From Alphaproteobacteria bacterium (GTDB lineage Bacteria > Pseudomonadota > Alphaproteobacteria > JAJFFI01), in NCBI GenBank assembly GCA_021776755.1, contig JAJFFI010000157.1:1-15862 (forward strand): a stretch of DNA of 15,862 bases, in the 5' to 3' direction. The position numbers were made by a program, and so were the translations under genes. Shown piece by piece: positions 8,326 to 15,862 of this stretch. The notes under the pieces are model-generated. The model saw nothing but the letters and a program-made list of their open reading frames with translations, ran no database searches and had not been told where the DNA came from. Each line of letters opens with the position of its first letter. Position 1 is the stretch's first letter.

Positions 8326-9378
8326 ATGGCAGGGAAGTCGAAGTCCGGCGGGAAATCCGCATCCTCCGGTAGCAAAAGCAAATCCTCCGGCGCAAAGTCC
8401 GGGAAAACCGGCGCCAAACCGTCCAAGGACGATCTCCTTCAATATTACCGCGACATGCTGCAGATCCGCCGCTTCGAGGAAAAGGCGGGTCAGCTCTATG
8501 GCATGGGCCTGATCGGCGGGTTCTGTCATCTCTATATCGGCCAGGAAGCGGTCGTGATCGGGATGCAGTCGTGCCTCGAGGACGGCGACAGCGTCATCAC
8601 GACCTACCGCGACCACGGGCACATGCTGGCGACGGGCATGGACCCGAAGGGTGTGATGGCGGAACTGACCGGGCGCATCGACGGCTATTCCAAGGGCAAG
8701 GGCGGCTCGATGCACATGTTCTCGAAAGACAAAGGTTTTTACGGCGGCCACGGCATCGTCGGCGCCAATGTGCCGCTCGGCACCGGGCTGGCATTCGCCC
8801 ACAAGTACCGCGAGGACGGCGGCGTCTGCCTGACCTATTTCGGCGACGGGGCGGCCAACCAGGGGCAGGTCTACGAGGCCTTCAACATGGCCGCACTCTG
8901 GGATCTGCCGGTGGTTTATGTGATCGAGAACAACAAATACGGGATGGGCACGTCGGTTGCCCGTTCGTCGGCCACGACCGACCTGCACAAGCGCGGGGCG
9001 GCGCATGGTATTGACGGCCAGAAAATCGACGGCATGAACGTGCTGAAGGTGCGCGAGGCGGGGATCGAGGCGGTCGCCTATGCGCGCGAGAAGGGGCCGA
9101 TCATCCTCGAGATGGAAACCTACCGCTATCGCGGCCACTCGATGTCGGATCCGGCGAAGTACCGATCGAAGGAAGAAGTTTCGAAGATGCGCGACGAGCG
9201 CGACCCGATCGTCCAGCTCCGCGACATCATCCTGAAGGAAAAGGGCATCGACGAGGACGGGCTGAAGGAGATCGACAAGGAAGTGCGCGAGATCATCAAC
9301 GCCGCTGCCGAGTTTGCGCAGGAATCGCCGGAGCCGGATCCGTCCGAGCTCTACACTGACATCCTGATCGAAGCCTGA
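8326..9378 (+). CDS. pdhA: Pyruvate dehydrogenase E1 component, alpha subunit
   Basis: Forms the alpha2beta2 E1 with PdhB. Uses thiamine diphosphate to decarboxylate pyruvate and acetylate the lipoyl groups. 350 residues. The TPP/Mg2+ motif starts with GDG (173-175), includes N178 and ends ENN (201-203). The substrate loop [15 protein letters not shown] is present. The body [20 protein letters not shown] begins at about residue 37; the first 33 residues are an unusual Ser/Gly/Lys-rich low-complexity tail ([20 protein letters not shown]). The start at 8326 has GAGG a few bases ahead; a longer frame from 8266 adds sequence unlike the family. pdhB follows after 13 bases, so they form an operon. 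Very sure of function. Confidence 0.97.
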   Translation: MAGKSKSGGKSASSGSKSKSSGAKSGKTGAKPSKDDLLQYYRDMLQIRRFEEKAGQLYGMGLIGGFCHLYIGQEAVVIGMQSCLEDGDSVITTYRDHGHMLATGMDPKGVMAELTGRIDGYSKGKGGSMHMFSKDKGFYGGHGIVGANVPLGTGLAFAHKYREDGGVCLTYFGDGAANQGQVYEAFNMAALWDLPVVYVIENNKYGMGTSVARSSATTDLHKRGAAHGIDGQKIDGMNVLKVREAGIEAVAYAREKGPIILEMETYRYRGHSMSDPAKYRSKEEVSKMRDERDPIVQLRDIILKEKGIDEDGLKEIDKEVREIINAAAEFAQESPEPDPSELYTDILIEA

Positions 9379-9391
9379 AGGAGGGACGGAC

Positions 9392-9643
9392 ATGCCGATT
9401 GAAGTTCTGATGCCGGCCCTCTCGCCGACCATGACCGAGGGCAACCTCGCCAAATGGCACAAGGCGGAGGGCGATTCCGTCACCTCGGGCGACGTGCTGG
9501 CCGAGATCGAGACCGACAAGGCGACGATGGAGGTCGAGGCGGTCGACGAGGGCACGATGGGGAAGATCCTCGTCAGCGAGGGCACCGAAGCGGTAGCCGT
9601 CAACACGCCGATCGCGTTGCTGCTGGGCGAGGACGAGGACAAG
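9392..9643 (+). repeat. Lipoyl-domain direct repeat, copy 1 (start of pdhB)
   Basis: The first 84 codons of pdhB match the first 84 codons of pdhC (10841-11092) at about 94% of bases by hand count, and the encoded 84 residues are identical. All differences I found are synonymous. Confidence 0.92.
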
Positions 9644-10825
9644 GGCGCGCTCGACGGCTACGAGGCGAAGGGTGTGGGCGGCGGTTCCACCGACAAGGAC
9701 AAGGCCGAGCCCAAGGACGACAAGGGCGACAAGGAAGAGAAGCAGGCCAAGGACGAAAGCACGTCAGAGCAAAAGGCCCCCGACGGCTTTGCCAAGCCCG
9801 AGGCGGCCGACCCGGGCCCCGAGCCGGACTATGACGGCGAGACCCACGAGATCACCATCCGCGAGGCGCTGCGCGACGCGATGGCCGAGGAAATGCGGGC
9901 CGATGACCGCGTGTTCCTGATGGGCGAGGAGGTGGCCGAATACCAGGGCGCCTACAAGGTGAGCCAGGGGCTGCTCGATGAGTTCGGGCCAAAGCGCGTG
10001 ATCGACACGCCGATCACCGAGCATGGCTTTGCGGGCCTCGGCGTCGGCGCGTCGATGGCGGGGCTTCGCCCGATCGTCGAGTTCATGACCTGGAACTTCG
10101 CGATGCAGGCGATCGACCACATCATCAATTCGGCCGCCAAGACGCTCTACATGGCGGGCGGCGAGCTGGGTTCGCCCATCGTCTTCCGGGGCCCGAACGG
10201 CGCGGCGTCCCGCGTCGCGGCGCAGCATTCGCAGTGCTATGCCAGCTGGTACGCGCATTGCCCGGGCCTCAAGGTCGTCGCGCCCTGGTCGGGCATGGAC
10301 GCCAAGGGCCTGCTGAAGGCGGCGATCCGCGACCCGAACCCGATCGTCGTGCTCGAGCACGAAATGCTGTACGGCACGAAGTTCGAGGCGCCGACGGATC
10401 CGGACTTCGTGCTGCCCATCGGCAAGGCGAAGATCGAGCGCAAGGGCAGCGACGTCACCATCACCGCGTTTTCGCGGATGGTCGACGTGGCGCTGGCCGC
10501 GGCCGAGGAACTGGCGAGCGACGGCATCGAGGCCGAGGTCATCAATCTCCGGACGCTCCGCCCGCTCGACACGGCGACAATTATCGACTCGGTCAAGAAG
10601 ACCAACCGCATCGTCACGGTCGAGGAGGGCTGGCCCTATGCCGGCATCGGATCCGAAATCGCGTCCGTGATGATGGAGGCGGCCTTCGACTGGCTGGATG
10701 CGCCCGTGACGCGCGTCTGCGGCGAGGACGTCCCGATGCCGTATGCCGCCAATCTCGAGGCGCTGGCGCTGCCGACGCCCGAGCGCGTGGCCAAGGCCGT
10801 GCGTTCCGTCAGCTACGCAGACTGA
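9392..10825 (+). CDS. pdhB: Pyruvate dehydrogenase E1 component, beta subunit, with N-terminal lipoyl domain
   Basis: 477 residues. Residues 1-80 are a lipoyl domain with the modified lysine K43 in [13 protein letters not shown], a feature typical of alphaproteobacterial PdhB. A highly charged linker (about 84-145, Lys/Asp/Glu-rich) leads to the transketolase-like part: [20 protein letters not shown], then [37 protein letters not shown], and the C-terminal domain from about residue 340 with [10 protein letters not shown] and [16 protein letters not shown]. It completes the E1 active site with PdhA. GAAGGAGG lies ahead of the ATG. It is 13 bases after pdhA and 15 bases before pdhC. Its lipoyl domain is protein-identical to that of PdhC. 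Confidence 0.97.
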   Translation: MPIEVLMPALSPTMTEGNLAKWHKAEGDSVTSGDVLAEIETDKATMEVEAVDEGTMGKILVSEGTEAVAVNTPIALLLGEDEDKGALDGYEAKGVGGGSTDKDKAEPKDDKGDKEEKQAKDESTSEQKAPDGFAKPEAADPGPEPDYDGETHEITIREALRDAMAEEMRADDRVFLMGEEVAEYQGAYKVSQGLLDEFGPKRVIDTPITEHGFAGLGVGASMAGLRPIVEFMTWNFAMQAIDHIINSAAKTLYMAGGELGSPIVFRGPNGAASRVAAQHSQCYASWYAHCPGLKVVAPWSGMDAKGLLKAAIRDPNPIVVLEHEMLYGTKFEAPTDPDFVLPIGKAKIERKGSDVTITAFSRMVDVALAAAEELASDGIEAEVINLRTLRPLDTATIIDSVKKTNRIVTVEEGWPYAGIGSEIASVMMEAAFDWLDAPVTRVCGEDVPMPYAANLEALALPTPERVAKAVRSVSYAD

Positions 10826-10840
10826 GCGGGGGCGGGACGG

Positions 10841-11092
10841 ATGCCGATTGAAGTTCTGATGCCGGCGCTGTCGCCGACCATGACCGAGGGCAACCTCGCG
10901 AAATGGCATAAAGCCGAGGGCGATTCCGTCACCTCCGGCGACGTGCTGGCGGAGATCGAAACCGACAAGGCGACCATGGAGGTCGAGGCGGTCGACGAAG
11001 GCACGATGGGGAAGATCCTCGTCAGCGAGGGCACCGAAGCGGTCGCCGTCAACACGCCGATCGCCCTGTTGCTGGGCGAGGACGAGGACAAG
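10841..11092 (+). repeat. Lipoyl-domain direct repeat, copy 2 (start of pdhC)
   Basis: Partner of 9392-9643, offset by 1449 bases. The two copies diverge abruptly after codon 84, where the linkers begin. Confidence 0.92.
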
Positions 11093-12382
11093 AGCGCGCT
11101 CGACGGCTACGAGCCGAAGGGCGGCCCGGGCGGGGGCGGCAAGCCGGCGGAGTCGAAAGACAAGGGCGAGGGCGGCGACAGCGGCGACAGCGGCAAGGAC
11201 CGGAAGGCCGCGCCGGAGAAACACGAAAAATCAGACGATGGCGATGATTCCGGTGAAAAGCCGGCGCCAAGGAAAAGCTCCGGCGATGTGAAGGCGACGC
11301 CGCTTGCCCGCCGCATGGCGGAGCAGGCAGGGCTCGACCTCGGTGAACTCGGCGCAACGGCGCCCGGCGGCAAGGTCGGCAAGGCCGATGTGCTGGCGGC
11401 GGCCGGCGGCGGCGGGAAAAAATCTGCTTCGGGGAGCCCGGACACGACTGCGGACAAGGGCGACCGCATTTTCGCGAGCCCGCTGGCCCGCCGCCTTGCC
11501 AAGGAAAACGATCTCGATCTGGCAACGATCAAGGGTTCGGGCCCGAACGGCCGCATCATCGAAAAAGATATCGAGCGGGTGAAGGCCGACGGCCCGGACA
11601 TCAAGCCCGAGGCCGGCACGGACGACGCGGCACGCCCGCAGGACAAGGCGGCTGCCGGCGAGGCGCCGGGACGCGAAGGTGCCTGGGAAGAGGTCAAGCA
11701 TTCGGGCGTGCGCAAGATCATCGCCAAGCGGCTCACCGAGTCCGACCGCGACATCCCGCAGATCTATCTCTCGGTCGATTGCGATCTCGCGAACCTGCTC
11801 GCGATGCGGGCGCAGATCAACGATGCAGCCCCCAAGGACAAGGAGGGCAAGCCCGACTACAAGGTCTCGGTCAACGACATCGTCATCAAGGCGGCCGCCA
11901 TGGCGCTGCGCGCGGTGCCCGGATGCAACGCGCGCTGGACCGATGACGCGATGCTGATGCTGAACACGGTCGACATCGCGGTCGCGGTCGCGACCGACGG
12001 CGGGCTGATCACGCCCATCGTGTTCGACGCCGACAAGAAGGGCCTTGGCCAAATTTCCAAGGACATGAAGGACCTCGCCGGCCGCGCGCGGCAAGGCAAG
12101 CTGCAACCCGAGGAATACCAGGGCGGCAGCTTCTCGGTCTCGAACCTCGGCATGTTCGGCATCAGCCACTTCACCTCGATCATCAACCCGCCGCAGGCCT
12201 GCATCCTCGCGGTCGGCGCGGGCGAGGAGCGCGCGGTCGTGCGGAACGGCGAGATAACTATCGCCAACATGATGACCGTGACCCTGACCTGCGATCACCG
12301 CGTGGTGGACGGCGCGATGGGTGCCGAGTGGCTGCAGGCGTTCAAGGGCTACATTGAGTCGCCGGCAACGATGCTGGCGTGA
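10841..12382 (+). CDS. pdhC: Dihydrolipoyl acetyltransferase (E2) of pyruvate dehydrogenase, with two tandem subunit-binding-like domains
   Basis: Core of the complex: transfers the acetyl group from lipoamide to CoA. 513 residues. Lipoyl domain 1-80 with K43; Gly/Lys/Asp-rich linker; a first peripheral-subunit-binding-like segment at about 150-187 ([20 protein letters not shown], then [13 protein letters not shown]); a linker; a second, more canonical one at about 209-247 ([20 protein letters not shown], then [16 protein letters not shown]); another linker; catalytic domain from about 282 with H486 and D490 in DHRVVDG. The usual alphaproteobacterial PDH E2 has one lipoyl and one binding domain, so the second copy is unusual. 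The first segment is the more diverged. The cupin gene follows after 10 bases. Function very sure. Confidence 0.97.
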   Translation: MPIEVLMPALSPTMTEGNLAKWHKAEGDSVTSGDVLAEIETDKATMEVEAVDEGTMGKILVSEGTEAVAVNTPIALLLGEDEDKSALDGYEPKGGPGGGGKPAESKDKGEGGDSGDSGKDRKAAPEKHEKSDDGDDSGEKPAPRKSSGDVKATPLARRMAEQAGLDLGELGATAPGGKVGKADVLAAAGGGGKKSASGSPDTTADKGDRIFASPLARRLAKENDLDLATIKGSGPNGRIIEKDIERVKADGPDIKPEAGTDDAARPQDKAAAGEAPGREGAWEEVKHSGVRKIIAKRLTESDRDIPQIYLSVDCDLANLLAMRAQINDAAPKDKEGKPDYKVSVNDIVIKAAAMALRAVPGCNARWTDDAMLMLNTVDIAVAVATDGGLITPIVFDADKKGLGQISKDMKDLAGRARQGKLQPEEYQGGSFSVSNLGMFGISHFTSIINPPQACILAVGAGEERAVVRNGEITIANMMTVTLTCDHRVVDGAMGAEWLQAFKGYIESPATMLA

Positions 12383-12392
12383 CGCAGTGCCC

Positions 12393-12764
12393 ATGACCGC
12401 GAGCCCGGACAAGATCGACATCGCCGAGAAGTTCGGGCAGTTCTCCGAGCAGTGGCAGCCGAAGATCGTGGCTGATCTGGACGACTACGAGATCAAGCTG
12501 GTGCGGCTCGAGGGCGACTTCGTCTGGCACCAGCATGAGGACGCCGACGAGATGTTCTTTGTGATCGACGGCACGCTGCGGATGGATTTCCGTGACCGGC
12601 AGGTCCATGTCGGCGCGGGCGAAATGATCGTCGTGCCGCGCGGGGTGGAGCACAAGCCGTTCGCGGCGGCCGAATGCCGGATCATGCTGCTTGAGCGCAA
12701 GGGCGTGCCGAATACCGGCGACGGGCCGGCAAGCGACCGGACGGCGGCGCCGGAACGATTGTAG
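12393..12764 (+). CDS. Small single-domain cupin protein
   Basis: A 123-residue protein with one cupin barrel. Metal-ligand motif 1 is WHQHEDADEMFFVIDG (H46, H48, E53) and motif 2 is GEMIVVPRGVEHKP (H87). It probably binds a divalent metal. Small cupins of this kind may be enzymes or binding proteins; the substrate cannot be told from the sequence. The start at 12393 lies 10 bases after the pdhC stop, so it is co-transcribed with the pdh genes; a longer in-frame start would lie inside pdhC. The tail (NTGDGPASDRTAAPERL) is disordered-looking. Confidence 0.88.
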   Translation: MTASPDKIDIAEKFGQFSEQWQPKIVADLDDYEIKLVRLEGDFVWHQHEDADEMFFVIDGTLRMDFRDRQVHVGAGEMIVVPRGVEHKPFAAAECRIMLLERKGVPNTGDGPASDRTAAPERL

Positions 12765-12772
12765 CGCCGAGC

Positions 12773-12807
12773 GTCCTTCGAGACGGGGCTTTGCCCCTCC
12801 TCAGGAC
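12773..12807. repeat. Palindromic intergenic repeat element
   Basis: GTCCT (12773-12777) pairs with AGGAC (12803-12807), and GGGGC with GCCCC around a TTT loop, giving a long interrupted hairpin. Sequences of the form GTCCTTCGAGAC...CCTCAGGAC are dispersed between genes in many alphaproteobacterial genomes, which I recall rather than tested. Here it separates the cupin gene from lpd and could affect read-through or message stability. Confidence 0.6.
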
Positions 12808-12839
12808 GAGGTGGAATTCAGAACCGAGGATGGAACTTC

Positions 12840-14261
12840 ATGGCCGAAACAGAATTTGATCTGATTGTCGTTGGCGGCGGGCCGGGCGGCTATGTGGCGG
12901 CGATCCGGGCGGCGCAATTGGGGATGAAGGCCGCCGTGGTCGAGCGCGAGCACCTGGGCGGCATCTGCCTCAACTGGGGCTGCATCCCGACCAAGGCGCT
13001 GCTGCGCACGTCCGAGGTCTATCATCTGATGCAGAACGCCAAGGAATATGGCTTGTCCGCCAAGGACATCTCCTTCGATGCCGAGGCGATCGTGAAGCGC
13101 TCGCGCGGCATCGCGGGCCAGCTTTCGAAGGGCGTCGCGCATCTTCTGAAGAAGAACAAGGTCGAGGTCATCGACGGCCACGGGAAACTCGCCGGGCCCT
13201 CTGAATCCGGGGGGGGCAAGCTCGCGGTCACCAAGGACGGCAAGGACGTCGCCGACCTCAAGGCCAAGCACATCATCCTGGCGACGGGCGCGCGGGCCCG
13301 CGTGATGCCGGACGCCGGGCTCGAGCCCGACGGCAAGTTCATCTGGACCTACAAGGAAGCGATGGTGCCCGAGGACATTCCGAAATCGCTGCTGGTGATC
13401 GGCTCGGGTGCGATCGGCATCGAGTTTGCGAGCTTCTATCACGACATGGGCGCGGACGTGACGGTGGTCGAGATGCTCGACCGCATCGTGCCCGCCGAGG
13501 ACGCGGAGATTTCCGAGTTCGCGCTCAAGCAGTTCATGAAGCAGGGTATGAATATCCACACCGGCGCCAAGGTCGCGAAGCTCGAGAAGGGCAGCAGTAC
13601 CGTGAAGGCCACGATCGAGATCGGCGACAAGTCCGAGACCGTCGAGGTCGAGCGCGTCGTGCTCGCCATCGGCATCACCGGCAATGTCGAGGACATCGGG
13701 CTTGAGGACACGAAGATCGAGGTCGAGAAAGGCCACGTGAAGGTCAACGAATGGCTCGAGACCGGCGAGCCTGGCATCTACGCCATCGGCGATCTGGTCG
13801 GCCCGCCCTGGCTCGCGCACAAGGCGAGCCACGAGGGCGTGATCTGTGTCGAGAAGATCGCGGGGCAGGATGGCGTCCACCCGCTGCATACGTTGAATAT
13901 TCCAGGCTGCACCTATTGCCGGCCGCAGATCGCGAGCGTCGGACTGTCGGAGGCCAAGGCCAAGGAAGCCGGGCACGAAATAAAGGTCGGCCGCTTCCCG
14001 TTTGTCGGCAACGGCAAGGCCATCGCGCTCGGCGAGGATCAGGGCATGATCAAGACCGTGTTCGACGCCAAGACCGGCGAGCTGCTGGGCGCGCACATGA
14101 TCGGCGCCGAAGTGACCGAGCTGATCCAGGGCTACACGGTCGCCAAATCCATGGAGACCACCGAGGCCGAACTGATGCACACGGTCTTCCCGCACCCGAC
14201 GCTGTCGGAAATGATGCACGAGAGCGTGCTCGATGCATTCGGTCGGGCGATCCATTTCTAG
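12840..14261 (+). CDS. lpd: Dihydrolipoamide dehydrogenase (E3)
   Basis: FAD flavoprotein that reoxidises dihydrolipoamide and passes electrons to NAD+. 473 residues, normal length. FAD-binding VVGGGPGGYVAAIRAAQ at the N-terminus; redox-active disulphide C43/C48 in GGICLNWGCIPTK; NAD-binding VIGSGAIGIEFASF at about 180; second FAD motif YAIGDLVG; C-terminal active-site base H452 with E457 in FPHPTLSEMMHE. The sequence style and its place after pdhC fit the PDH-linked E3 rather than the 2-oxoglutarate one. The start at 12840 has GAGGA a few bases ahead. Its last 29 bases overlap the next gene. Confidence 0.97.
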   Translation: MAETEFDLIVVGGGPGGYVAAIRAAQLGMKAAVVEREHLGGICLNWGCIPTKALLRTSEVYHLMQNAKEYGLSAKDISFDAEAIVKRSRGIAGQLSKGVAHLLKKNKVEVIDGHGKLAGPSESGGGKLAVTKDGKDVADLKAKHIILATGARARVMPDAGLEPDGKFIWTYKEAMVPEDIPKSLLVIGSGAIGIEFASFYHDMGADVTVVEMLDRIVPAEDAEISEFALKQFMKQGMNIHTGAKVAKLEKGSSTVKATIEIGDKSETVEVERVVLAIGITGNVEDIGLEDTKIEVEKGHVKVNEWLETGEPGIYAIGDLVGPPWLAHKASHEGVICVEKIAGQDGVHPLHTLNIPGCTYCRPQIASVGLSEAKAKEAGHEIKVGRFPFVGNGKAIALGEDQGMIKTVFDAKTGELLGAHMIGAEVTELIQGYTVAKSMETTEAELMHTVFPHPTLSEMMHESVLDAFGRAIHF

Positions 14262-15150
14262 GTTCCTCGCCTGCCTGATTGCGCTTGCAGTCGCGGCTCC
14301 CGCGCTGGCCGACAGTTCGTCGCCGCGGCTCGCGGCGTATTACGACCGGCAGATGGCGATCCTGGAGGGGGCGGTCTATGCTTGGGAAGGGCGGAACCAG
14401 CCGAAACAACTGCCGGTCAAGGGCGCGGTGCAGGTCGGGGTCGGCGACGACAATCATTATGTGCTGACGTCCGACCGGACATTGCTGCGGTTCGGTAACG
14501 ATGCCGGACAGCCCGTTCCGGTGATGACCGATGTCGTGCGCTTTGCCGCCGGGCAGGACGGGGTGCTGGCGATCAAGGCCGACGCGACGCTTTGGCTGAT
14601 CGACGGGCTGCCCGGTGACGGCAAGATGATCGCCGAGGGCGTTGCCACCGCCGCGGTCGGGGACAGCGCCAATTATTACGTGACCGATACGGGCGCGCTC
14701 TACGTCAAGGGCAAGGCGCATCGCGGGCAGTACGGCGATGGCAAACTGAAATCCACGGACAGTTTCGTGAAGACCGCGGAGAACGTCGCGCAGATCAACG
14801 CGCATACCGGCCATGCGATCCTGATGACCAAGGACGGCGACGTGCTCGGCACCGGCGGCAACATCTATGGCCCGGTCGGGCGGCACGGGCTTGGCGACAA
14901 GGCGGTGCGCTGGTCGAAGATCATGGGCGGCGCGCGGGCGATGGCCACCGGGTCGTCGCACACTTTCGCGATCCGTCAGGACGGGACGCTGATGGGATGG
15001 GGGCGGGCCTATGGGCCGGAGCCTGTCCCGGTGATGGCGGGCGTGTCGGCGGTCGCGGCAGGATCGCGGACGGTGATCGCGCTCAAGACCGACGGCACGC
15101 TCTGGCAATGGCGCGCCGGGGAGCCCCCGAAACGGGTGCAATTGAAATGA
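14233..15150 (+). CDS. Exported RCC1-like beta-propeller protein
   Basis: A 305-residue protein with an N-terminal signal peptide ([16 protein letters not shown], probable cut near residue 26) and repeats of about 50 residues, recalling RCC1 blades, such as [20 protein letters not shown] and [20 protein letters not shown]. It probably folds as an RCC1-type propeller in the periplasm and binds a protein or other ligand; no catalytic residues are evident. The start overlaps the 3' end of lpd by 29 bases in another frame, suggesting translational coupling. It lies between lpd and lipA, where a propeller protein has no obvious metabolic reason to be. Domain assignment good, function unknown. Confidence 0.85.
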   Translation: MHSVGRSISRFLACLIALAVAAPALADSSSPRLAAYYDRQMAILEGAVYAWEGRNQPKQLPVKGAVQVGVGDDNHYVLTSDRTLLRFGNDAGQPVPVMTDVVRFAAGQDGVLAIKADATLWLIDGLPGDGKMIAEGVATAAVGDSANYYVTDTGALYVKGKAHRGQYGDGKLKSTDSFVKTAENVAQINAHTGHAILMTKDGDVLGTGGNIYGPVGRHGLGDKAVRWSKIMGGARAMATGSSHTFAIRQDGTLMGWGRAYGPEPVPVMAGVSAVAAGSRTVIALKTDGTLWQWRAGEPPKRVQLK

Positions 15151-15193
15151 GGCACGGCTTGACCTTTGCCCCCTGCGCAATCAGGTTCCGGGT

Positions 15194-15862
15194 ATGACCG
15201 AGATGAAGACAGAGACGCCTCCTGGAGGCCGGGCTGAAGCCCGTCTGCGGCACCCCGAGAAGGCGCACCGGCCAGACAATCCGGTGCGGCGGGGGAAGCC
15301 CGACTGGTTGCGCGTGAAGGCGCCGACCTCGCCGGTCTATCGCGAGACCCGCGACCTGATGCGGAAATTGTCGCTGAACACGGTCTGCGAGGAAGCGGCC
15401 TGCCCGAATATCGGCGAGTGCTGGGCCAAGAAGCACGCGACGATGATGATCCTGGGCTCGGTCTGCACCCGGGCCTGCGCGTTCTGCAATGTGGCGACGG
15501 GGCTGCCGGACCTGCTCGACCCGCATGAACCCGCCCACGTCGGCGAGGCGGTGGCGACGCTGGGGCTCGAACATATCGTCATCACGTCGGTCGACCGGGA
15601 CGACCTCGAGGACGGCGGGGCCGCGCATTTCGCGCAAGTGATCCGCGAGATCCGCCGCCAGGCGCCGGGCACGACCATCGAGGTGCTGACCCCCGACTTC
15701 AAGCAGAAGAAGGGCGCGATCGAGGTTGTCGTGCGGGCGCGCCCGGACGTCTTCAATCACAATCTTGAGACGGTGCCGCGGCAACACCTGCCTGCTGCCG
15801 CAGACCGAGCCGCAGAAACTGCGCGTTCAATAGGGTTGGCTCCTTCCTCCCGGTGCATGCGC
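15194..15862 (+). CDS. lipA: Lipoyl synthase, 5' part; sequence departs from the family at about 15781
   Basis: Radical SAM enzyme that inserts two sulphurs into octanoyl groups to make the lipoyl cofactor needed by PdhB, PdhC and other complexes. From ATG 15194 the N-terminal cluster [12 protein letters not shown] and the radical-SAM motif CTRACAFC are clear, followed by [28 protein letters not shown] and [10 protein letters not shown]. The family continues with LY..VRPGA; here residues after R196 (from 15782) read [18 protein letters not shown] and match nothing expected in any of the three frames. The frame stays open to the window end, but only about 196 of the usual ~320 residues are lipoyl synthase. 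Either the gene is disrupted here or the last ~80 bases are a joining error. The first 196 residues are certain. Confidence 0.9.
   Translation, partial: MTEMKTETPPGGRAEARLRHPEKAHRPDNPVRRGKPDWLRVKAPTSPVYRETRDLMRKLSLNTVCEEAACPNIGECWAKKHATMMILGSVCTRACAFCNVATGLPDLLDPHEPAHVGEAVATLGLEHIVITSVDRDDLEDGGAAHFAQVIREIRRQAPGTTIEVLTPDFKQKKGAIEVVVRARPDVFNHNLETVPRQHLPAAADRAAETARSIGLAPSSRCMR

Noticed and set aside
9764..11224. Long minus-strand frame across pdhB/pdhC
   Set aside because: Arg/His-rich shadow of pdhB and pdhC; same for 8272-9642, 11231-12421 and 12801-14255.
15781..15862. Simple one-base frameshift as the cause of the lipA break
   Set aside because: None of the three forward frames after 15781 gives the expected LY..VRPGA sequence, so a single indel does not restore it.

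Overview
The window looks like chromosomal DNA of a high-GC alphaproteobacterium. The basis is the order eno ... ftsB - pdhA - pdhB - pdhC - lpd - lipA, an E1-beta subunit with its own N-terminal lipoyl domain, an HWE-type histidine kinase, and strongly GC-rich third codon positions. I cannot name a genus.

Layout. 1-1418 (minus): 5' part of a TPR protein whose visible C-terminal part resembles the start of a 2OG-Fe(II) oxygenase domain; the gene runs off the left edge. 1564-2841 (plus): enolase. 2941-6141: a complete 3201-bp transposon with 22-bp terminal inverted repeats and a perfect 8-bp target duplication AAATGTTG. It encodes one IS1-family-like DDE transposase and six small passenger genes. 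Between the transposase and the minus-strand passengers lies a probable ~220-nt structured non-coding RNA with its own near-consensus promoter and terminator. 6150-6502: non-coding. 6503-7576: PAS-HWE histidine kinase. 7840-8178: FtsB/DivIC-like septum protein. 8326-14261: pyruvate dehydrogenase complex genes pdhA, pdhB, pdhC, a small cupin gene, and lpd. 14233-15150: exported RCC1-like propeller protein overlapping lpd. 15194 to the end: lipA, whose sequence stops looking like lipoyl synthase at about 15781.

How the genes work together. Enolase makes phosphoenolpyruvate upstream of pyruvate. PdhA/PdhB (E1), PdhC (E2) and Lpd (E3) convert pyruvate to acetyl-CoA. LipA makes the lipoyl cofactor carried by lysine 43 of both PdhB and PdhC. 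FtsB belongs to cell division but is commonly a neighbour of this cluster. The transposon and the kinase gene sit between eno and ftsB, which are usually close together in this class.

The most interesting item is the transposon. Its passengers are two small same-strand cassettes (a three-membrane-segment protein plus two small soluble proteins; a secreted cysteine protein, a basic GGRARA-type protein and a coiled-coil/winged-helix protein), together with the candidate RNA. Other points are the nearly identical lipoyl domains of PdhB and PdhC, which differ only at synonymous sites, two tandem E1/E3-binding-like domains in PdhC, and the aberrant end of lipA.
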